A stretch of 64,000 bases of DNA, from assembly GCA_009746045.1 (NCBI GenBank), contig RPFO01000079.1:1003285-1067284 (forward strand), in the 5' to 3' direction. Within the stretch, counting starts at the first letter, position 1. Every line of letters begins with the position of its first letter. The notes under the pieces were generated by a model. That model was not told where the DNA came from, ran no database searches, and saw nothing but the letters and a program-made list of their open reading frames with translations. A program made the translations under genes and the position numbers. Shown one piece after another: positions 23,299 to 34,502 of the stretch. This DNA is from Mesostigma viride. Taxonomy: Eukaryota; Streptophyta; Mesostigmatophyceae; Mesostigmatales; Mesostigmataceae.

Positions 23299-24124
23299 CC
23301 TCCATCCCCACCCAGCCAGATCAGCACACTTAATCCACCCCACTAACTCCCATAATATCGGCCATGTACCCGCCCTAGGTACATGTGACCGACCCACCCA
23401 TGCATCCATGTCCCCACCGACATCCCCACACCACGCATACACCCTACCGTCCCACAACAACTGAGGTCCCCTACACCATTGCAACCTGCCGACCCCACCC
23501 CCGCTGCCCAGCCCCACTATAAGATGCCTCCACCCTGGAACCACCCACGTAAACCATAGCCAACTCTCACACGAACCTGTGACCTACGCACGCGACCCCT
23601 ACAACTGACCACTTTGTCCCACAACTACTATGTACCTAGTCACTACCCCATGACAAGGTCCCCCATGCCCGGCTCGACCAAAAAAAGCCCCCCCCCACCC
23701 CCCCCCCCCCCCCCCACCGACCACCACTACCACACACACACACACATGCACACACACAAGAAACCAGACTAGACCACCACTCAGCTCACCACCTACAACG
23801 GTCTCACCCCGGTCTACGGTACAGGCCCGCGGTCCACGAGTCCAGTACCCCACCCATGTACCGCGCCGGCCGCGCGACACCCATACGACCCACCCCGCCC
23901 ACCGACTGCACGCCCCTCCATAGGACTCCCCCCCACCCCCCACCCCGGCCCCGCCTACTATATTATTATGCAGACGGACCCTCGGCGAGCGCACTATTCG
24001 CGGCCGGATGGCACAGGATATCTGACAGGGAGCCGCCTGACCACGCCCCGAGCCGTGAGCACCTTGCTGCGCCAATCCGTCAAGCCTGCCGTCGCTGCTC
24101 CGGCCTCGAGGACTCATCACCGAC
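23299..24124. other. C-rich spacer, no gene
   Basis: No recognised protein. The + strand is strongly C-rich, with homopolymer C runs at about 23688-23715 and CACACA at about 23731-23757. It separates the broken Copia-I end from Gypsy-II gag. A Gypsy-II LTR could be hidden here but I found no matching copy on the right. Confidence 0.45.
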
Positions 24125-24528
24125 ATGGCGGACTGTGGTGGTATGAGTAGTTCAAAGACACAATCACTTCTACACCCTACTGATCCAGGTTCGGGAGATC
24201 CATCTTCATCTCTTCAACCTATTACTAGGGAAGGTGCTGAGCGAACTACCCATACTCCACGGCGTCAACTTGATTTCAAGCGTACTTCTATGTCTGATGA
24301 AGTGAGGCGGGCCTCGCTGTCCGTCGGGCCATTTGAAGTTTTCTGTCATTGCGTCTGGTATTCAACCAGGAGAGCCATCTCTCACCGGCGTGGGTCGAGG
24401 ACGCGGGTCACTGTCGCACAGGATTCCGAGTGAGCGAACTCCGGTGCCTAGTGCATCGTCATCGTTCCTCTTTCCACGCCAGGGCGAGACGGGGCCCGAT
24501 TAGCAGCAGATCGCCTCTCAGCAGCCAA
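24125..24528 (+). pseudogene. Gypsy-II gag, 5' fragment before piggyBac
   Basis: The frame starts MADCGGMSSSKTQSLL or at the following Met, and is a Ser/Pro-rich Gag N-terminus. The frame shifts near 24340. In the frame that reaches the insertion site it reads QQIASQQPI, with a TAG just before it that may be a mutated CAG. After removal of piggyBac and one TTAA it continues into KLRLQQDEQHAAMYRKM at 27864. Confidence 0.65.
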
Positions 24529-24544
24529 TTAACCCTTAAATGGT

Positions 24545-24604
24545 ACTCGGTCCGTTTTGTAGGACTGAGTTTTTCTCAGTCCTATTGGGTTAAACGGACC
24601 GAGT
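24545..24604. repeat. piggyBac left subterminal hairpin
   Basis: Arms ACTCGGTCCGTTT and AAACGGACCGAGT enclose a second palindrome (AGGACTGAG/CTCAGTCCT). The core resembles palindromes at 27457-27484 and 27818-27843 near the right end; these are candidate transposase-binding sites. Confidence 0.85.
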
Positions 24605-24841
24605 TTGTGGCAGAACTAGCTCAGATTCTAGCAAACTTTTTAAGATTCTGACTAGACCAGCGTTGAGATCTAGATTTGTAGAATCTTGTGCACCCCTGGT
24701 TTACCACTTTTGGACATCTGGTCAGGGACCTATGAGTTATAAAATATCCAGGGGGGTACCCTGGTCAAAAGGTACCGTCGGGCAGGAAAAAAAAGACCAA
24801 AACGAGGAAGACCGCGAAAATGACGAGTAACGACGGCAGCC

Positions 24842-27108
24842 ATGGCGTCGCCTCCCGGTGGCGCGCAGTCAGGATTTTTGCTCAGACGTGGAATTAAGCT
24901 TTCGGTACCACCGGCTATATTCGGTGCTGGCTGGGCACGCGAGAATTTCGGGGAAAATCATGCTACCGTGCGCATTCCTGGGTCTGTAGTGTCGCTGAAC
25001 CGCGCATGCACTATCGCGAAATGTATTTTCGAGGGCGATCCGAAGAATTACGACTTCACCAAGGCGCAGGTTTATCAGTGGAAGGTCGCCGAGGCTGCAG
25101 GCTCGGTAGATATGGTGACGGTGGCGATGAGAATGATGGCGATGCCGCAGCGCAGGATGATGTTGACGACGGTGGGGTGCAGGGGGGTGCCGCCGACGGA
25201 TCTGACCCCCCCTCGCCTGGCGATGGCGACAGCGAGGATATTTGGCAGAGCCCGGTCAAGAAGCGTGCCAAGCGCAAGACTGGCCGTGCGGCCAGAGCAC
25301 CGCGGCACTCCGGAATCCACCCAGAAGGCGTCGGCTGCAGCCAGCCCCGGTTGCAGACGATGACAACTCCGAAGGCAGCGCTGATGAGGAGCAGGCCGAC
25401 GAGGTGCCAGACCTGGTCGATTCCGATGATGAGGAGCAGCCTGATGACGGTGCGGCTGGTCGTGCTCAGGAGGATATTGACTGGATTTTCGGGTCAGGAA
25501 AGCCTGAGGATGGAATTCTGCCCGAGATACCTGCGCCGGCGTTTGACAGCAAGGCGACATACAAGAACATTCCCGCCCGTGCGCACAGGTTTGGTCCTCT
25601 CGAGCTGTTCCTTCTGTTTTGGGATCCCAAGACTGTGCTCGAGCCCATCGTTGCTGAGACCAACCGGTATGCTGAACAGCAGCGAGCTGCTGGCAAGCCT
25701 GCTGGAGCTCGGGAATGGACACCAATGACTATCCACGAGCTGGGCAAGTTCTTGGGCATCATCATCACCATGTCTCTGGTGCGTCTGCCTGCAAGGGGAG
25801 ACTACTTTACTGGGCTGCCCATGGGTGCTGCAGCTCCTGTCAACCTGCAGCAGGTCATGGCTAAACAGAGGTTTGACCAGATTTGCCGCTATCTCCATTT
25901 CAGGATCACCGCAGACCGCCCTGAGAACCGCCAGACACGCGAGTGGAGGCTCTTCCAGTTCCTCTGGCTGGAGGAGCTGCTGAATGCAGCATACAAGAAG
26001 TACTTCGTGCCAGGGGAGCAGGCTGCCATCGACGAGCGATCCATCTCGACGCGGCACAAGCTGTGCCCCATCCGGTGCTATAACCCGACCAAGCCGTCCC
26101 CGTTCCACATCAAGCAGTATTGCATCTGCGACTGGCCAACGGGCTACCTTTACCACGCGCACACCTACGACAAGCTGCCCGATCGAGGAGCAGCACACGT
26201 TCAAGATCACCAAGGTGCTGGCGGGCGAGCTGCCGCACCCATGCAGTGATGGCCACCGACCGCTTCTACACCAGCCGCGACATGCTGGAGGAGCTCCACG
26301 ACGTGCAGGGCCACAAGGTGGTGGGCACTATCATGCCCAACCGGCGTGGGCTTCCCTTCAAGGAGGTCAAGGACCAGCTGGGGCGCAGGCCGGAGCAGGG
26401 GGACTACGCGTGGGCTGTCGATCAGGATGCCAGGGCTCACCCTCGTGGCGTGGCAGGACAGGAAGACGGTGTGGATGGCGTCCAAGGGGATCCCGCTCAC
26501 CGAGGTGGAGGTCAGCCGCCACGGGGGGCGCGACATTCGCATCACGGTGCCTGCCCCCAGCCTGGTGCCGATATACTGGGGGACCTACAAGGCAGTGGAC
26601 CTGCAGGACCAGTTCGGGGCTGAATACCCTGTGCAGGATGCGCTCGTGACGCGCATTTGGTGGCACAGGGCTGCAACTGGCCAGCTGGCCAACTCGATCA
26701 CCAACGCCTTCATCCTGCACAAGCTCACCCACACTGGCCGCGCTGACGTGTTCAGCCATGCATGCTGGCTTCTTGAGCAAGCTGGCCGACGAGTTGTGCA
26801 CCAATCAGTGGACAGGCGGCAGGGTGGCGTCTCTCCTCGCTGAGCCACATATCCACCGTCCCGGGCGTGACGGCCGCCTCACCGGCACCCACCTGGAGCC
26901 AGAGCGCATCCCCTTCGTGGAACAGGCGCAGTGCGTGGTGTGCGCAGTCGAGAAGGTGCGCAAGCGCACCAACTTCTGGTGCAAGGACTGCGACACGGCG
27001 CTGTGCGTGGGCTCCTGCTGGAACGTGTACCACGGGGGGCTGCTGACCGGCCTGGACGGGGGCGACCTGAAGCAGCGCGCCCATGCAGCAGCCGCTCACG
27101 AGCCGTAG
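24842..27108 (+). pseudogene. piggyBac transposase, frame-broken
   Basis: ATG at 24842 has a good context. The coding sequence passes through several frames: 24842 to about 25130, acidic stretches to about 25470, then DDE_Tnp_1_7-like sequence. AYKNIP-like TYKNIPARAHRFGPLELF comes first, then HELGKFLGIIITM and QICRYLHFR. AAIDERSISTRHKL holds the first Asp, VMATDRFYTSRDML the second, VGTIMPNRRGLP follows, WQDRKTVWM holds the third, and GTYKAVDLQDQF is a further conserved Asp motif. A C-terminal cysteine-rich domain follows (CVVCAVEKVRK, FWCKDCDTALC), as in most piggyBac enzymes. At least three frame changes occur, near 25240, 26180 and 26440. The enzyme cuts at TTAA and excises cleanly; as read, this copy is inactive. 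Confidence 0.88.
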
Positions 27109-27456
27109 CGCGGCTGGCAGGGAGTGGGCTGAGTCCAACGGGCGCACCACAAGGGCTGCAGAGGGTGCTGGGCTGCTGACAGGGCATGCGAGGCGGCGTG
27201 CTCTGAGGAACAGGAGGCGCACGTCGTAGATGGTAGCCAAGTAGCTGTATAGGTCACCTTAGCATACGGCTAGACCTTTGGCTACCGCCGCGCGCGCGCA
27301 TGTTTATGCTGGCACATGTTCGTATGTTTTATGGCATGGTGTCTTGGGCCAACACCTGCTGGGCTTGACAATTTTGTGCATTTGTGTGTCTTGCCACATG
27401 TTTATGCCGTATGGAATATAGTTTTGCATTGGTTTGTTAGCAAATAGTAGCAAAAA

Positions 27457-27484
27457 AACTCAGTCCGTTTAAACGGACTGAGTT
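27457..27484. repeat. piggyBac internal right palindrome
   Basis: A 28-bp perfect palindrome centred on CCGTTTAAACGG, flanked by TAGCAAAAA and TTTTTGCTA arms that lengthen the stem. It shares its core with the left hairpin. Confidence 0.85.
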
Positions 27485-27817
27485 ATTTTTGACTTTTTGC
27501 TACGTGGCGTGTAGAGCTCTGTAACATTCCTTGAAGTCAGTGTTCCTATGGCCTTCCTAGGATTATTTTCATCTGCCTTTGAAATTCCAGGGCCAACAGC
27601 ATTGTAACACAACAGATATTGCATTGTGTACATGTCAAATCCCGACTTTTCGTACCCCCCTGGGGTGTACGCTATTTATAGCACCCAAAAGTAACTGATT
27701 TGGGACCAGTGACCTATCCCCCATGCATGAAAATCAACAAGTATATGCATGCTTGGTACCAAGGGGTGGCCAGAAATTGTTTTTAGGCCATACACAACAA
27801 ATTTGCAAAGATGTGCA

Positions 27818-27843
27818 ACTCAGTCCGTTTAATAGGACTGAGT
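27818..27843. repeat. piggyBac right subterminal hairpin
   Basis: Arms ACTCAGTCC and GGACTGAGT around GTTTAATA, 16 bp inside the right end. It is the same motif as the other two piggyBac palindromes. Confidence 0.85.
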
Positions 27844-27863
27844 GTACACCATTTAAGGGTTAA

Positions 27864-29173
27864 GCTCAGATTACAACAAGATGAACAACACGCAGCAATG
27901 TATAGAAAGATGGTGGAGGTGGAACAGGATGTGGGCAGACTTCGTCAGAGAATTGAGGAGGAGAAGGCGGCCATGAGTGACCTGGTTGCTGGAGTGGGGA
28001 GAGAGGCTCCTCGGTTGGGTGACTGAGAGGGGTTTTACCTTATCATGCCGCAGTTACTACGGGGAATGCGACGCAGGATAGTGAGAGACAGGATCCCTCG
28101 CAGACGACCTCGGTCACCTACACCAGGCCCGCCAGCGACGTCCCCGTGACCGTCACACTACCGCCGCATCAAGGTTCAGCTCCACCTTTTCCAATAATTG
28201 AATACGTAGACAAGCTATCGCTTACTAATCTTACTCACCACAGTTTCGATCATTTCTCTACTCGATTCCAGGATGTGTTCGCTATCCATTTCGCCAAGTT
28301 CTACGGCAAGATGAGCGGAAGAACAACTTTCCCTGGATATCCAGAAGAAAATGGTCCGTCAGCGAATGAGCGACAGTGCAGCAGACAGGTTTGACGAGTT
28401 TTTACTTTCCCCAGCAGGTAACACTTGCAAGGATTTACCCTCCCTCATGCTTTCTTTTCGACGCTTCTTACTTCCCCAGGATAATGCAGCTCCGTCTGGA
28501 TCGGGATGCTTTAGCTAACTGTACACAGGCGGGTCTGACGTTACCACAATACGTGGAGACGTTTACCAACCTACGGGCTAAAATCCCCCACCAGTGCTCT
28601 GACACTGAGGCTCTGCACAGGTTTCTCCATCATTGGGCTCTCCCCTCAAGTCAGGATGGATATTGACAAGCACTTCTCCCCCTACGAACTATGTCGAGTG
28701 GAAATGGGATACAGTGTTGTCATATCATTGCCCTCACGCCGTGTCGTGTACCCGACTTTTCCCTCAAGTGGGAGCCCCCTGCAGGCAACCAAGCATCCTC
28801 TGTCAAGAAGCCCCTGAACCAGCTGAATGCTGTGATGGAGGAGCTCCATGCCCTGGAGCAGTCCAAGGGGGCCTGCTTCACCTGTGGCCAGCCAGGGCAC
28901 TTTGCACGGGATTGACCCAAACGAGACCAGTTTCCTGTCGACACCAACTTAGGGTCCACATGGTGTGCTGCCCTTCACAAGGCCATCCAGCCTACCTCCA
29001 GGAGTGAACCAGAGCGACCACAGGATGTAGCCTGGATTCAAGCCCAACTTTCAGTCGTCGGGCAAGGGACCGTTCCAATTACCGAAGACCTTCAGCAGAC
29101 AAGACAGAAGGAGGATGGTCAATGCCCTCTGGCATCTCCTGGCTGAGGAGGAGGGTGGCGGAGGGGGACGAGA
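27864..29173 (+). pseudogene. Gypsy-II gag, main fragment with zinc knuckle
   Basis: After the piggyBac scar the frame encodes a coiled coil (VEVEQDVGRLRQRIEEEKAAM). With frame changes near 28030, 28370 and 28640 a capsid region follows: LDRDALANCTQAGLTLPQYV and TFTNLRAKIPHQCSDTEALH. It ends in a nucleocapsid knuckle CFTCGQPGHFARD, whose last Cys is replaced by a TGA stop at about 28914. The remaining part is Gln/Pro-rich and is cut at 29173 by a MITE. The protein would coat element RNA; this copy is dead. Confidence 0.75.
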
Positions 29174-29530
29174 GTTAGGTTAAATAGTGCCGGAACCTTT
29201 TGCCCACTGAGGCAAATCGGTCCGTCACACTATTTTGCCCGGAATAACCACTTCCGAGCACCCAAGTTAATTCCCACTGAGGCAAATCGGTCCGTCACAC
29301 TATTTTGCCCGGAATAACCACTTCCGAGCACCCAAGTTAATTTGGCCCGATTAGCTCCCGATTAGCTCCCGATTAGCTCCCGATTATAGCTCCCGATTAG
29401 CTCCCGATTAGCACCCAAGTTAATTCGGCCGAATTAACTTGGGTGCTCGGAAGTGGTTATTCCGGGCAAAATAGTGTGACGGACCGATTTGCCTCCGTGG
29501 GCAAAAGGTTCCGGCACTATTTAACCTAAC
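29174..29530. mobile_element. MITE with long terminal inverted repeats
   Basis: 357 bp; the ends GTTAGGTTAAATAGTGCC and GGCACTATTTAACCTAAC are inverted copies that continue into longer arms (GGAACCTTTTGCC and its complement). Inside, a 70-bp unit is repeated in tandem (29203-29272 and 29273-29342) and CGATTAGCTCC-type units recur six times (29347-29410). No coding frame. I could not define a target duplication. Confidence 0.8.
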
Positions 29531-29615
29531 TACAAGGACGAGCCAGAAGAGCACCATGCAGGTGCAGCTCCCAGTTGGGGGCTCGTCTTCAGACCATGCA
29601 CCCCCCTGAGTTGCA
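29531..29615 (+). pseudogene. Short Gypsy-II gag/pol remnant
   Basis: Eighty-five bases between two MITEs. Position suggests they continue the Gypsy-II gag tail, since the element resumes at 45594, but the piece is too short to prove this by motif. Confidence 0.4.
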
Positions 29616-29770
29616 GTTGTACAAGCTAATGCTTATACTTTTTATGCGGAAACCTTTTTTGCTAAGGTTAACGCATATTCTTACATCCTGCGCAGCCTGG
29701 ATGTAAGAATATGCATCAACCTTAGCAAAAAGGTTTGCGCATAAAAAGTATAAGCCTTAGCTTGTACAAC
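29616..29770. mobile_element. Foldback MITE, copy 1 (complete)
   Basis: 155 bp forming one near-perfect hairpin: ends GTTGTACAAGC and GCTTGTACAAC, arms including TGCTTATACTTTTTATGCGG, and a centre near CATCCTGCGCAG. A second copy of the family is split around Copia-II. Confidence 0.85.
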
Positions 29771-30002
29771 TTAGAACCGGCGCGGCGCAGAAGTTATGGG
29801 TTCGAAACCTCGTGGGGACAGTGCCGAGCAGGGATTATTTGGGGGGATCCGCCGGGGCACTGGTCGGACCTAATTAATCGCCTCGCGAGGTAGATATCGG
29901 ACCTTCCCGGGATTAATATCGAATTAGTAATTCGATGCGGAAGTAAAACCCTAGTTAAGGAACCGCTTAATATTTCGCCCCAACGCGCAAGGTTTTAACA
30001 AG
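29771..30002. other. Spacer between the two foldback MITEs
   Basis: 232 bp without a coding frame. It holds ATGGGTTCGAAACCTC (about 29806-29821), similar to a tRNA-gene B box, so a SINE remnant is possible, but I find no convincing A box. It may belong to Gypsy-II or to another small insertion. Confidence 0.35.
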
Positions 30003-30017
30003 GTTGTACAAGCTAAT
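30003..30017. mobile_element. Foldback MITE, copy 2, left piece
   Basis: GTTGTACAAGCTAAT matches the first 15 bases of copy 1. It ends in CTAAT, the duplication made by Copia-II, and continues at 45450. Confidence 0.85.
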
Positions 30018-30497
30018 AGTTAGCGGTAGAGTAGATTGCTTGAGAATGCAGAATTAAGCCTTTGTGAGCAATGAATTGATTGGTTCATTACAATAATAGG
30101 TTTACCCTTTATCAATGTTGCTCTCACTGGCCGCGCCGCCAGTGACCGTTGGGTGCAGACCGTTGGCCCGAGGCCGCACGATGACAGGTAGCAGTCTAGT
30201 CACTGCATCGTGTGATCACAGATCAATGCACGCTGCAGTACGTTCCCTATCTAGGATACTCTAGTACCGTCCAATGACAGGACACTACGTATACTGGGTA
30301 CTGACATCTGTCACGTACCCCAGTACCCAAAGTACCTATCTAGGGAAATGTATGCGACTCGACTAGCAGTCCTATCTGCATAGCCCACGTGGTATTTATA
30401 TTCACATACCAACGTTCGTAGGTTTACAAGGCTTATTCATACGTTGTATTCACAATGCCTTTGAGACTTAGTCTGCAGCAAAGCATGGAGACTAACT
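30018..30497 (-). repeat. 3' LTR of Copia-II
   Basis: 480 bp matching 44970-45449. On the + strand it opens AGTTAGCGGTAGAG and ends GAGACTAACT. Short indels separate the copies, for example GACTAACT here against GACTATTAAACT there. Confidence 0.93.
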
Positions 30498-30822
30498 CCA
30501 GTATTGTTTTATTCTTTATTTATTATGCAGGTATGCACCCCCAACATTATTGTAATTGTTTTTAAGTTGATTAGGGGTACAAAAGAGACATGGCTGGTTG
30601 AGCCAGGTTGGTTACAGCTGGCTGTTCTGGCCAGGTGTTGGATTGCACATTAAATAAGGTGTACACAGCTGGCTGGTTTGGACAGTGATTGGAGCTGCCA
30701 CACATTAAAGTGGATAAAACGTAAGGCTTGTGCCCTCAAGCTGAATATGGATAGAAAAATGACCTATGTAGTCAGCACCCACACCCCACAGCAAATGTGT
30801 TGAATTTTACGGCGCCCAGCAG

Positions 30823-31592
30823 CTATCGCTGTGGTTGGGGGGTGTGGTGGTTGTGTACTAAACTATAGCCAGACATTTTATTCATACACTGACACGGATA
30901 CCATATATATGGATTCATATTGTCAAATAGTAGCTGGTATTGTGGACCAGCTGCATCCCTCAGCTTGGTTAAGGCATCTGCTGGGTTTTCTTCATCTTCA
31001 ATTACATGACGCCAGCTGGAGAAGTAGGTGGCCTCCTGTTTGAGGATCACCCAATCCAGGTCAGTGTGGACAGCAGCAGAAACAGATTTCTTGGTTAGAA
31101 AACTGATCACAGAATAGCTGTCAGTATAGAGATATGCGATGACATTGCATGTGCTGCCTGCCTGGGTTTGTAACCAGGTGAGCATGTGTTGTAGGGAGCT
31201 AGCGAGCATGCAATGCAGCAGACACCACAGCACGACATTCAGCTGAGTTGCTGCTGCCAGGTTTTCTGCGGTGTAGTCTGCTGTACCAGGAAGTGAGGGA
31301 CATGTGAATCTGACCTGTTGGTGAGAAAAAACAGCCCTAATTCCCGAGCCCCCATCTGATTGATTGTTCTGCTCTCCATGGAGCTGTCCATGATACTGTG
31401 GATGTGAATGTCTTCCATCAGATTCAGACCATGGAGGATGAGGGGAGGGCAATCATTAACCAACTTCCTGATTTGACTGCATTTGATTTTGACTAGAACA
31501 TCATGGGTGACCCTGCTTATGACGGCTAAGGGAGCCCCACAGATGGCTGACCACCACCCCAGTTTGCCCTGAACAGTGGCACACATGTGCAT
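30823..31592 (-). pseudogene. Copia-II RNase H
   Basis: Two minus frames cover the RNase H end of pol. The upstream part reads GWWSAICGAPLAVISR and MDSSMESRT. The downstream part carries YTAENLAAATQLNVVL, YLYTDSYSVISFL (catalytic Asp) and ENPADALTKLRDA, the usual closing motif of Copia RNase H. The enzyme degrades the RNA strand during cDNA synthesis. A frame change near 31450 splits it. Confidence 0.8.
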
Positions 31593-31704
31593 GGGGAGGT
31601 ATATAGTTGTGTTGCAGCAGATCTAGACAATCTTGAATATATTCTGCAGGAGGAGAGAGAGAGAAGACCCACTGATCTTGCTAGCTGCTGCATGCCTGTG
31701 CAGC

Positions 31705-32460
31705 TCAGTGCAACATGATGCCACAGAACTGGATAGGGGTTGTGGTCAATTCCACCTGTTTGCCAATCTCATATGATTCCTGGACCTGTTGAATAAATTT
31801 TTCCACCTCCGCTCTAGGCCCACAAATGAGTCGGTCATCTCCATGCCACACAAAGAACAGCAGTCCAGAGGGGGTGGGTACAACAAAAAAGCATGGGTCC
31901 AGGTCATCATACGTGGCCTTGAGCTTTTTGAATACTTCCTCTGCTGAGTCCCTGAAAATTTTAGTAGGGGCACTGACAAGTCCTTCCACCCCAATGTTGA
32001 TGATGAGGTGGGGCTCATCAATGCAAGGTTTCCACACAGCTGGGGTGACTACCACGTACACCTTCCCTTTCCACACAGATTCAGCCTTTTCTGGGTCCCC
32101 CCTGAGGAAGGCTCTTTTAATATCAGTGGCTTTGCAGACAAAATCTTGGCCTGCATTGAGGTTGTGGAGGAACAGGGAGAGCATGATCCTGAGTGAGGTT
32201 TGTTGCAGCCCAGGTGTGTAGGTTTCCCCTTTTGGCAGTGTGGAGGTCCCCTTTAATTCTGTGACACATGGTCTGGCATGGAAAATTGGGGAGCCCACTT
32301 TTTGTGGTTTTTGTTTGAGAACAAATTTTAATCTGAGCTTCTTTGCTCCCTCTGGCACATCCCATGAAGGGGTGACAGGAGGTTTGTATTGAGGGTTTTG
32401 GGGGTTGGGCAGGACCCATTCCTGCCTGGCTTGGTGGACAATTAATTAATGGCCAACAGC
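31705..32460 (-). pseudogene. Copia-II reverse transcriptase
   Basis: The longest frame is 31705-32358; the domain start lies a little upstream. ATDIKRAFLRGD carries the first catalytic Asp (Copia consensus VKTAFLNG) and FFVWHGDDRLICG the paired catalytic Asp residues. In most Copia elements this last box is YVDD; here it is HGDD, shared with Copia-III. ETYTPGLQQTSLRIMLSLFL matches the usual Copia segment before the first Asp motif. The frame ends at 31705; RNase H follows. RT copies element RNA into DNA inside the particle. Confidence 0.85.
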
Positions 32461-33010
32461 CACTTGGTAAACCCTTTTTGTGTTTTGCATTCTTGTATGA
32501 CGTGGGAGATTTGTCGGGGTGAGTGCATGGCTATGTCCCACTTACCCAGCCCAAAGGCTGAGGGATGGAGGAACTGGCTGTGCACTAACTTGTCCAGATC
32601 ACTGATATCCCCTGGTGCATATTGAGTGTTTACTGCTTTGATGACAGCATCCATACCAGGGACAATACTGGAGAGAGGGATTTTAAAGTGGTCCAGAGGA
32701 ACTGCACCCACCCGGCCCTGTGATACTGAGCTCATGAGCTGAGATAAGCACCCCAGGATAGGATACAAAAGGTTCCCCCAACAAGGTGTTAAACCAGAGT
32801 ACCCTGCCACCACCTGGAAGGGTGTCTGAATACCAAGTATAGGGAGCAACACTTGTCCCACTACATCCAGTGAGCTTTGGCCTGAGAAATCCTGCACCCG
32901 TGCCCAAGGAGAAGGTGCAATCTCAAGACCAGGGATGGCTTGTGCACTGATCACACTGACCTGTACATGCCTGAGTGTCTATTGCCAGGGTCCAGGGGTC
33001 CTGTCAGACT
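32442..33010 (-). pseudogene. Copia-II protease-like domain located between integrase and RT
   Basis: Translation gives IDTQACT near 32980, then VSVISAQAIPGLEIA, VQDFSGQSSLDVVGQVLLPI, FQVVAGYSG, and in a shifted frame LLGEPFVSYPGV with ISAHELS. This follows the retropepsin outline: catalytic D-T, a flap-like middle, and an I/L-L-G motif before a hydrophobic strand. It also aligns with the intact Copia-III version. The usual DTG/DSG box reads DTQ. Frame breaks near 32780 and 32960 make this copy non-functional. The C-terminal part runs on toward RT (KWLLAIN, near 32445). In known Copia elements the protease precedes integrase. Confidence 0.65.
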
Positions 33011-33179
33011 AAAGCACACAGCTGAGACTTTTGCCAGCCCTTCGGCCACAGCAGCTTGTTGCTTATGTGACCTGTGTAGTGCTTGCAAGGCGACTGCCAA
33101 TCGTGACCTCAGAGCAGGAGGCTTGGCAGACAAGTTGGTGCCTTGGGTCTGATGTGCTTCCAGACCAGCTACCTCGTGC

Positions 33180-33415
33180 CTGGTTAAGCAATCCCCAGGT
33201 TAATTAATTAATAATTAATAAGCACGTGACTGCGTCACGTGGGTGCCAATACAGAGTAAAGGAACCTTCAACCCTATATACACAGTGAGAAGGAGGGAGG
33301 GCGCCCTAGCTTCTCTCACTGCCGCAGGTGGGCAGGCCACAGAGCGCTCTCTCCACGGCATGGTGCCGGGGCGCAACACTGTGGGTGCAATACAACCAGT
33401 GCAATACCATAGGTA
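33180..33415. other. Unassigned AT-rich and GC-rich insert in Copia-II
   Basis: Between integrase and protease a stretch beginning TTAATTAATTAATAATTAATAA, with GCACGTGACTGCGTCACGTG next to it, does not resemble Copia coding sequence. It may be a small insertion; I could not pair terminal repeats. Confidence 0.35.
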
Positions 33416-34500
33416 GGCTGACGCATAGCTTATGTGAAGTGGGCCTGGCTTCACTGAGGGTGGAAGGGTTCACAGAGGGTGCTGTGGTGCTGTCAACAGC
33501 AATGGAAGGTGGCTCATTGGTACTGCTGGGCATGCTGGAGTTGCCAGATAGAAGTAGTGAGTCCATGCTTAAAGACTCTTCCCCAGGCACGTCTGCCATG
33601 GGAGAATAATACTTCTTAATTCTATGACAGCTCACCCTGTGACGCTTTCCATTGATATTGTGCTTGACATCCACTGTCTTGCCATTTTTGGTAAATCCAC
33701 GGATGGTAACTGGACCTAGCCAAGTTCCAACCTTACCAAAACTGTTTTCCTTGTAGTAGAGGACTTGATCACCTTTTTGGAATACTGGCCTGGGATGGGT
33801 TTTATCTTTTTCTGCCAGTTTTGCTGAGGTTTGTGCACGTGCAGTGTTGTACAGTGCTATCACCTCTGGGGGATATACACCTGCCTGCAGTCCTGCTGGG
33901 AGTACCTCACCCCACTTGGCATGCAGGACAGGTCTCATGTTTAGGGTTGTGCACATTTCATGACACCAGAGTGCCCTGTCACAATAGACCCCTGAAGTAG
34001 CATCCTTGGAGGGATTTTTAGCTAGTAGGGTTTTGACAGATCTGATGGTTCTTTCAATGACCCCCTGACCTTCGATCATGATCTTCCAGCCCAGCAATCT
34101 CTATTGCTTCACACCCTTCCAGGTCAGTCAGACAAGAAAATTGTTGATCAAGCAAAATTCTGTCAACTGGGTAGAATCTGGGATAAGCAATCATGAGTGC
34201 AACACGTAGCTGCCCTGCTGACATGCCAGGTATAGTGGTTCCATTACATGTGAACCTGGACCATGAGTCTTTTAGGATCAGGTAGGGTTGGACATCTTTG
34301 TTGATGTGCATTACATCCCCCACTATCATGCCTCTAGTGGTGGAGGGAGTTGCAGTATGCCATTTTTGAGGTTTAGGGCTGTTAAACTGACATTCTTGAC
34401 AGTGTTGTCTAGCCAGTTTTACTGCATTCCTGAGTGGTTTTCCCATGCTACTACCCCCCAGCCGTCTGGCCAGATCCTCAGCCACTGTTTCATGACCCAT
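33416..34500 (-). pseudogene. Copia-II integrase
   Basis: From the right: HETVAEDLARRLGG, then CQECQF completes the HHCC zinc domain; GMIVGDVMHINKD has the first catalytic Asp; DRILLDQQFSC the second; and GVIERTIRSVKTLLAK the Glu. The frame shifts once near 34070 (a GATCGA/GATCATG change relative to Copia-I). The C-terminal half (VLYYKENSFGKVGTWLGPVT) ends near 33600, followed by a linker. The enzyme joins cDNA to genomic DNA; the break disables this copy. Confidence 0.88.
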
Positions 34501-34502
34501 GG

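Larger units (their letters stand above)
24533..27859 (+). mobile_element. piggyBac DNA transposon inserted in Gypsy-II gag
   Basis: Flanked by TTAA on both sides (24529-24532 and 27860-27863), the target duplicated by piggyBac elements. Ends are CCCTTAAATGGT and ACCATTTAAGGG, a 12-bp perfect inverted repeat. Three subterminal hairpins share the core CAGTCCGTTT. It encodes one plus-strand transposase. Excision would restore the gag reading frame exactly, which proves the boundaries. Confidence 0.96.

Noticed and set aside
24349..24651. Host gene crossing the piggyBac left end
   Set aside because: The frame runs through the transposon terminal repeat; the sequence left of TTAA joins Gypsy gag on the other side.
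29800..29830. Complete tRNA gene or SINE at the B-box-like word
   Set aside because: No A box, acceptor pairing or target duplication found; kept only as a note on the spacer.
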